Of a stretch of 20,246 bases of DNA, positions 15,843-20,246 are shown piece after piece. The first letter of the stretch is position 1. The number at the start of each line of letters is the position of its first letter. The stretch comes from CAYZXU01 sp964482535. GTDB lineage: Bacteria > Desulfobacterota > Desulfobacteria > Desulfobacterales > BuS5. Position numbers and translations under genes: made by a program. Location of the stretch: assembly GCA_964482535.1 (NCBI GenBank), contig CAYZXU010000039.1:1-20246 (forward strand), given 5' to 3'. The notes beneath the pieces were generated by a model. It saw nothing but the letters and a program-made list of their open reading frames with translations. It was not told the origin of the DNA and made no database searches.

Positions 15843-16493
15843 TTAATACTTGTCGAGCTCCTTCATTTTATCTTTATAAACCTGATAAAAAAATTCGTTC
15901 TCTGTTAATCCGTGTTTTAATATTCTCGCTATTTCATTAATGTTTTCAATATTAATTATTAAATTAACGCTTTTATTAAAAGCCGTCATCCTGTCCATGG
16001 TGCTGAATCTATCGGTTATTAAACAGACAAAAATATTTCTTCTGATTGACATGTTAAGGCGTTGAAGATAGATAAGTACGCTGTTGGAATCAGGTTCCTT
16101 TGTGTCAAAATGTTCATTTAAAATAATCAGATCATAGGTATGATACCGCATTTTTTTTAATGTTTCACGAACATTTTTAACCTCGGTTATATGATATTCC
16201 ATTAAATAAAGAGCATCAGAGACTGTTTTTACTATTTTGGAATCTGTTTCGCAAATCAAAGCAGTTTTGCCCTCTTCTTCTATAAAATCAAACGGGTTGT
16301 CAGTGGAATCATACTCATCATCTTCCTGAAAATCCATATCTGCTAAATCATTTTTTTCTGTATTATCTTCAGGGGTTATGCTGATTTTATTTTTACACTT
16401 GGTGCATCGAAAATGGATTGTTTTGCCTGGCGTTAATTTTTCATCGTCAATTTTGAATTTACTTTGGCAATTTTCACAGATTATTTCCATCAT
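15843..16493 (-). CDS. Zinc-ribbon protein with degenerate receiver domain
   Basis: The N-terminus is an MJ0042-type zinc ribbon (C6, C9, C30, C33; CENC ... CTKC). An acidic linker (about 42-75) follows, then a CheY-like receiver fold (about 77-200). Key receiver residues are missing: the phospho-acceptor aspartate position in DLIILNEHF is N126, the acidic pair is replaced by E-T, and the conserved lysine position reads NIEN. It is therefore probably a phosphorylation-independent pseudo-receiver that binds a partner. AGGAAG precedes two consecutive ATGs; spacing favours the second (16490). The gene is 52 bases after pilU-like and 14 before the 53-residue gene, so a link to pilus motors is likely but unproven. 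Confidence 0.78.
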   Translation of the reverse strand: MMEIICENCQSKFKIDDEKLTPGKTIHFRCTKCKNKISITPEDNTEKNDLADMDFQEDDEYDSTDNPFDFIEEEGKTALICETDSKIVKTVSDALYLMEYHITEVKNVRETLKKMRYHTYDLIILNEHFDTKEPDSNSVLIYLQRLNMSIRRNIFVCLITDRFSTMDRMTAFNKSVNLIINIENINEIARILKHGLTENEFFYQVYKDKMKELDKY

Positions 16494-16545
16494 ATCTTCC
16501 TGTTGTCTGCTTTATAAAATTAAACCTGCTTTTTTATAAACAGTA

Positions 16546-17715
16546 TTAGAACCTGGGCCTGTCATAATTTCTGTCAAGTTCCAGACTGTCAATATCGGTG
16601 GTTGCTTCTCCCCTTGAACTTTTAATCATATCAATTCCGCGGCCCAAAATACCTCTGTGGGAAGCATATGCCATAGCCGTTTCCTGGGTTATAAACCCCT
16701 GTTCATACAAGCCTAAAATATGGTCATCAAATGTGGTCATCCCTAAATGTTTGCCGTTCTGCATCATTTCATAAAATGTTTTACCTTCTGATTCACCGTG
16801 CAGTATTGCTTCCTTTACTCTCAAACTTGTGCTGAGTATCTCAAAAGTGGCAACACGTCCCCCTCCCACTTTTGGAAGAAGTCTCTGGCATACTACCCAT
16901 CGGACTGTTTCAGCAAGGCGTATCCGTATATGATTTTCCTCTTCAGCGCTGAACATGCCGAGAATTCTGTTTATTGTCTGACCGGCATCAACTGTGTGCA
17001 AAGTGGTTAAAACCAGATGCCCTGTCTCGGATGCGCTCAATCCTATTTCAACGGACTCCCTGTCACGCATTTCGCCCACAAGAATTATTTTGGGCGCCTG
17101 TCTTAATGCCGCCCTCATTCCACTTGCAAAAGCATCAAAATCAGTGCCCAGCTCTCTTTGGTTAAAAGTGGATTTTTTATGGGGATGTTTATACTCAACA
17201 GGATCTTCAAGGGTAACAATATGAACCGATTTGGTTTCATTTATTTCATTAAGCACTGCCGCCAGAGATGTAGATTTCCCCGACCCCGTTGCACCCGTAA
17301 CAAGAACCATTCCATTTAGTTCACTGGAAATTTTATGAAAGGCTTCCGGAAGATTCATCTCTTTGATTGTAGGCACCTTTGATTCAAGTTTTCTGAGGAC
17401 TATGGAATAATTACCGGACTGAGAAAAAATATTGATCCTGAAACGTGCCTTTCCAGGCAGGCTGTAGGACATATCGCATGAACCCCTGGCAAGAAGCATT
17501 TCTGTTAAACGATGATCCCTGTTAATCAGATTCATGGCTATAGTTTCAGTATGAAAAGGGGTAAGCTCCTTTATTTCAGGTTTCATGTTGACTTTTATAA
17601 GAACGCCGTCACTTTCAACCTGAAGCGGTTTTCCAACCGTTAAATTAAGGTCTGAAACATTTATATGTGTATCAAGCATCTTTGTCAGTATATGGTCTAT
17701 TTCCTGTCTCGTCAT
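16546..17715 (-). CDS. pilU: PilU-like type IV pilus retraction ATPase
   Basis: The 389-residue cytoplasmic hexameric ATPase has Walker A GATGSGKST (141-149), an Asp box HIVTLEDPVEY (165-175), Walker B ILVGEMRD (211-218) and a His box GHLVLTTLHT. It belongs to the PilT/PilU group. The PilT-specific AIRNLIRE motif is replaced by RVKEAILHGE, which fits PilU, the accessory retraction motor that depends on PilT. The stretch before Walker B reads RQAPKI instead of the usual QDPD. The start at 17715 (MTRQEID) is favoured by AGAGG upstream; a start at 17760 would add 15 atypical residues. It lies 50 bases after pilT. Confidence 0.82.
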   Translation of the reverse strand: MTRQEIDHILTKMLDTHINVSDLNLTVGKPLQVESDGVLIKVNMKPEIKELTPFHTETIAMNLINRDHRLTEMLLARGSCDMSYSLPGKARFRINIFSQSGNYSIVLRKLESKVPTIKEMNLPEAFHKISSELNGMVLVTGATGSGKSTSLAAVLNEINETKSVHIVTLEDPVEYKHPHKKSTFNQRELGTDFDAFASGMRAALRQAPKIILVGEMRDRESVEIGLSASETGHLVLTTLHTVDAGQTINRILGMFSAEEENHIRIRLAETVRWVVCQRLLPKVGGGRVATFEILSTSLRVKEAILHGESEGKTFYEMMQNGKHLGMTTFDDHILGLYEQGFITQETAMAYASHRGILGRGIDMIKSSRGEATTDIDSLELDRNYDRPRF

Positions 17716-17765
17716 GATACAACCTCTTTTATAATCAAAATGATTTTTGTCCCATGGCAATTAAT

Positions 17766-18848
17766 TTATGCATCGGTAAAATCGACGGGAGGATTAGTCA
17801 ACAATGGCCTGAAGCGTCCTTTTTCATTGGCCTTTGCATATGCCTCATCCGGGCTTATCCAACCTTTATTAAACAGTTCCATTATTGCATCATCTAAAAG
17901 CTGCATTCCATATTTCTTTCCTGTCTGCATTACTGAAGCCATCTGGTGGGTTTTTGATTCACGTATAAGATTGCGGGCTGCAGGCGTGGCAATCAATATT
18001 TCAAGAGCCGCACAACGACCTTTTTTATCAATTCTTTTAAACAATACCTGGGCGATAATCGCCCTTAGTCCGTCAGAAAGGGTGGATCTGATCTGAGCCT
18101 GTTCAGATGACGGAAAAACTTCTATAATACGATCAACCGTTTTGGCGGCGCTTGTTGTATGAAGTGTGCCAAAAACAAGATGCCCTGTTGACGCTGCTTC
18201 TATTGCAAGGGATATGGTTTCAAGATCTCTCATTTCTCCAACAAGAATAATGTCAGGATCTTCACGCAGAGCGCCTCTCAGGGCAGCGCTAAATGACTGG
18301 GTATGTGCTCCTACCTCACGATGATTTACGATACAGCCCTGACTCTTGTGTACAAATTCAATGGGGTCTTCAATGGTAATTATATGATCTTTACGTGATC
18401 GGTTTGCTGTATCAATTATAGCCGCCAGGGTTGTGGATTTGCCGCTGCCCGTGGGTCCGGTTACAACAATAAGCCCCCTTGGAAGAGAAGCCAGCTTGGA
18501 TATTACAGGAGGCAAACCAAGCTGCTCTGCAGTCATTATTTCACTGGGAATCTCTCTGAAAACAGCCCCCACTCCATATTTTTGCATAAAGAAATTTGCA
18601 CGGTATCTGGCCAGGCCTGGTATTTCATAGCCAAAATCAACGTCACCCGTCTCTTCAAAGAGTTTGATCTTGTCTTCGGGTGTGATTTCATACAGCATAC
18701 CTCTTAATTCATCATTCTCCAGAATTTTATACTTAATCCTTTCGATATCGCCTCTTATTCTAAGGGCAGGGGGCTGACCGGATACAAGATGAAGGTCTGA
18801 TGCTCCCTGTTCATTCATTAATTTAAAAAAAGCGTCAATTTTTGCCAT
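17766..18848 (-). CDS. pilT: Type IV pilus retraction ATPase PilT
   Basis: PilT is the cytoplasmic hexameric motor that disassembles the type IV pilus and drives twitching motility. The 360-residue protein has an N-terminal PAS-like domain, Walker A GPTGSGKST (131-139), Asp box HIITIEDPIEF (155-165), Walker B ILVGEMRD (201-208), His box TGHLVFGTLHT (221-231) and the retraction motif AARNLIRE near residue 288. AGGATAA lies before the ATG. It follows the DivIVA-like gene by 54 bases and precedes pilU-like by 50. No pilin or assembly genes are in the window, so they are elsewhere. Confidence 0.95.
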   Translation of the reverse strand: MAKIDAFFKLMNEQGASDLHLVSGQPPALRIRGDIERIKYKILENDELRGMLYEITPEDKIKLFEETGDVDFGYEIPGLARYRANFFMQKYGVGAVFREIPSEIMTAEQLGLPPVISKLASLPRGLIVVTGPTGSGKSTTLAAIIDTANRSRKDHIITIEDPIEFVHKSQGCIVNHREVGAHTQSFSAALRGALREDPDIILVGEMRDLETISLAIEAASTGHLVFGTLHTTSAAKTVDRIIEVFPSSEQAQIRSTLSDGLRAIIAQVLFKRIDKKGRCAALEILIATPAARNLIRESKTHQMASVMQTGKKYGMQLLDDAIMELFNKGWISPDEAYAKANEKGRFRPLLTNPPVDFTDA

Positions 18849-18902
18849 AAATTATCCTGATGAAATATCAAATTTTAAGATTATAAAAAAAATTTGTTGT
18901 AA

Positions 18903-19415
18903 TTATCTGCTTTGCTTTAAGAGTCTTATTTTATCATCCTTTTCGTCCAGGGCTTTGCTTTCCTCTTTTCCGATATCAAGGAGCTTTGTATGCGATTCGA
19001 TTATTAATCGTATCTGCATTTCAATCTGCATGCGCTGTCTTTTAAGTTCGGCAATATCCTCATGAAGTTGAGCAAGCCTGTTATGTGCCTTGTTTAATAT
19101 TTTTTCAGCCTTAACTTCAGCATCGGCAATAATTAATTCAGCAGATTTCCTTGCATTTATCTTCATCTGATCAATGACTTTCTGGGAGTTTAACATGGCA
19201 TGCTTAAAAGTCTCTTCTCTCTCTTTGTATCCCCTGCCTTCAAGATTCAGCCTGTTAATTTCGCTCTTGAGCCTTTCTGTTTCACGCTGTTTCTGTTCAA
19301 ATTCTTCAGCAATATGATCAAGAAATGCATCAACTTCATGTATGTCAAAGCCTCTGAATTTTATCTTGAACTGTTGCTGCTGAATATCAAATGATGTAGT
19401 TTGTCTATTAGACAT
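18903..19415 (-). CDS. DivIVA-domain coiled-coil protein
   Basis: The 170-residue protein starts with the DivIVA-type N-terminal segment FKIKFRGFDIHEVDAFLDHI (about 16-35), in which the F...GFD..EVD.FLD pattern is clear. The rest to about residue 165 is an unbroken charged coiled coil rich in E, K, R and A. DivIVA proteins sense negative membrane curvature and mark poles or septa. In Desulfobacterota these short forms are usually unnamed. AAAGGAATC precedes the ATG, and the gene is 18 bases after yggT. The neighbourhood with yggT and proC is the common one; pilT downstream adds a possible polar link to pili, which is inference. Confidence 0.88.
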   Translation of the reverse strand: MSNRQTTSFDIQQQQFKIKFRGFDIHEVDAFLDHIAEEFEQKQRETERLKSEINRLNLEGRGYKEREETFKHAMLNSQKVIDQMKINARKSAELIIADAEVKAEKILNKAHNRLAQLHEDIAELKRQRMQIEMQIRLIIESHTKLLDIGKEESKALDEKDDKIRLLKQSR

Positions 19416-19433
19416 AATATGATTCCTTTTGTT

Positions 19434-19739
19434 TTATCTTTGCAGCATATTTCTTGCCAGTTCCTGAAGACTCCCAACAAGAAATTTTTGTAGAAAAACA
19501 ATTATTAAAAAAACGATAATAGGCGAAAGGTCTATTCCACCATAATTTACAGGGATTTTAAGGCGGATTCTATATAAAACAGGTTCCGTAAAATTGTGTA
19601 TGAAGCGGACTATGGGATTATAAGGGTCAGGATTAACCCAGGACAAAACAGCTCTTGCTATTATAAGCCACATAAAAATATTAAGAAGATAATATATTAC
19701 AATCGCTGTTGCATCAAGAAAATTGGCAATTATAAACAT
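19434..19739 (-). CDS. YggT-family membrane protein
   Basis: The 101-residue inner-membrane protein has a first hydrophobic helix (about 6-34) ending in ARAVLSWVNPDPYNP, the family motif FTEPVLYRIR (50-59), a short loop with GGIDLSPI, and a second helix (about 70-90). YggT/YlmG proteins are linked to cell division, nucleoid organisation and osmotic stress in various bacteria, without a settled mechanism. AAAGGTA lies about ten bases before the ATG. It is the first gene of the - strand operon, with an extended -10 promoter upstream. Confidence 0.92.
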   Translation of the reverse strand: MFIIANFLDATAIVIYYLLNIFMWLIIARAVLSWVNPDPYNPIVRFIHNFTEPVLYRIRLKIPVNYGGIDLSPIIVFLIIVFLQKFLVGSLQELARNMLQR

Positions 19740-19766
19740 ATAAACATACCTTTTTTAGAAAAAATA

Positions 19767-19792
19767 ATTATAGCATTAAAAATATAAGTCAA
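19767..19792 (-). promoter_or_regulatory. Candidate promoter of the yggT operon
   Basis: On the - strand TATAAT (19767-19772) is preceded by TGC, giving the extended -10 form TGnTATAAT. A TTGACT (19787-19792) lies 14 bases upstream, which is a short spacing, but an extended -10 tolerates a poor -35. The start of transcription would be about 20 bases before the yggT ATG. Confidence 0.55.
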
Positions 19793-19903
19793 TATATTTA
19801 ATTAATAAATTGTAAAATAAACACATTTTTGGCTTTAATAAAAATGGTCAACCATGCTTTTGCCATATAAAATTTTCAAATTGGTTTGCCTTGTGCAAAG
19901 TTA

Positions 19904-19929
19904 TTGACAGGGTTTAATAAAATTATAAT
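19904..19929 (+). promoter_or_regulatory. Candidate promoter of proC
   Basis: TTGACA (19904-19909) and TATAAT (19924-19929) are both perfect consensus hexamers, but the spacer is only 14 bases, so activity is uncertain. The implied leader to proC is about 120 bases and includes the 7-bp inverted repeat. Confidence 0.35.
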
Positions 19930-20059
19930 AATTGAAAAATTTTCAGGCTTTTTAAACACAACATAGCCTGACATATAACCAATCTTTAAACAAATAACAA
20001 GAAGCGAATAACAAGCCAATATAAGTTTTTTGGTATAAAAATATTTTCAAGAGGACAAT

Positions 20060-20246
20060 TTGACAAAATTAAATTTAAAAACAGGTATAATAGGAGCAGG
20101 AAATATGGGCGAGGCTTTTGCAGGAGCAATGATAAAAGCTGAAATTTTATCGCCTTCTATGATATTTTTAAGTGATATTAATCAATTACGCCTTGATTTT
20201 CTAAATAAAAAATATGGCATTTTAACAACCACAGATAATGTAAAGC
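20060..20246 (+). CDS. proC: Pyrroline-5-carboxylate reductase, 5' part
   Basis: This is the beginning of the last enzyme of proline synthesis, the NAD(P)H-dependent reduction of pyrroline-5-carboxylate. About 62 residues are visible, and the gene runs off the window. After a short polar leader comes the Rossmann turn TGIIGAGNMGEAFAGAMI, then a second strand SMIFLSDIN, as expected for ProC. The TTG start is supported by AAGAGGA five bases upstream; an ATG inside the Rossmann turn would destroy it. proC beside yggT is common, but here it is divergent rather than in the same direction. Confidence 0.85.
   Translation, partial: MTKLNLKTGIIGAGNMGEAFAGAMIKAEILSPSMIFLSDINQLRLDFLNKKYGILTTTDNVK

Larger units (their letters stand above)
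19740..20059. other. Divergent intergenic region between yggT and proC
   Basis: These 320 bases hold no gene that I can support. They are very AT-rich and contain candidate promoters facing both ways and one 7-bp inverted repeat on the proC side (19943-19949 with 19965-19971, a 15-base loop). Confidence 0.6.

Noticed and set aside
17716..17760. A 15-residue N-terminal extension of the PilU-like protein
   Set aside because: The inner ATG has AGAGG upstream and starts at the usual PilT/PilU N-terminus.

Overview
The window reads as the chromosome of an AT-rich, Gram-negative bacterium, most likely a Desulfobacterota (former Deltaproteobacteria) species and plausibly a Desulfobacterales sulfate reducer. 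That placement rests on gene content and order (argS, an SPOR protein, gatC, gatA, mutL, tilS, ftsH, folP, coaX; then proC / yggT / divIVA-like / pilT) and on two small proteins that resemble unnamed families I associate with this group. It is an inference, not an identification. Almost all of the window is housekeeping DNA. I see no phage, transposase, CRISPR array, tRNA or rRNA.

Positions 1-14597 are read on the + strand. A nested inverted-repeat element (86-179) precedes a CPA2/Kef-type cation:proton antiporter with RCK domains. A 50-residue zinc-ribbon protein follows, overlapping the antiporter stop codon. After a 200-base gap come an EIIA-Ntr-like PTS protein and a PII-like protein, so the three may form an ion or metabolic regulatory group. 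Next is a run of translation and maintenance genes: arginyl-tRNA synthetase, an SPOR-domain membrane protein, GatC and GatA (no GatB here), a 77-residue protein of unknown function, MutL, TilS, FtsH, dihydropteroate synthase and type III pantothenate kinase. Most junctions are short or overlapping, so long cotranscripts are likely, with a possible break before ftsH.

Positions 14598-14754 separate two convergent genes and hold most of a 144-base foldback element (14615-14758). It has perfect 16-bp ends and a long interior stem that is much better as + strand RNA than as - strand RNA. Its right end supplies the stop codon of the facing gene.

Positions 14755-19739 are read on the - strand, in transcription order: YggT, a DivIVA-like coiled-coil protein, PilT, a PilU-like ATPase, a zinc-ribbon protein with a degenerate receiver domain, a 53-residue protein, and a metallo-beta-lactamase-fold hydrolase. 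Spacing fits one operon from an extended -10 promoter near 19767. The set joins a division/polarity type of scaffold to the type IV pilus retraction motors and an unusual signalling-like protein. A divergent proC begins at 20060 and runs off the window.

The best candidates for something undescribed are the foldback element, the zinc-ribbon/pseudo-receiver protein inside the pilT-pilU operon, and the antiporter / zinc-ribbon / EIIA / PII-like neighbourhood. None of these is proven to be a new system by sequence reading alone.
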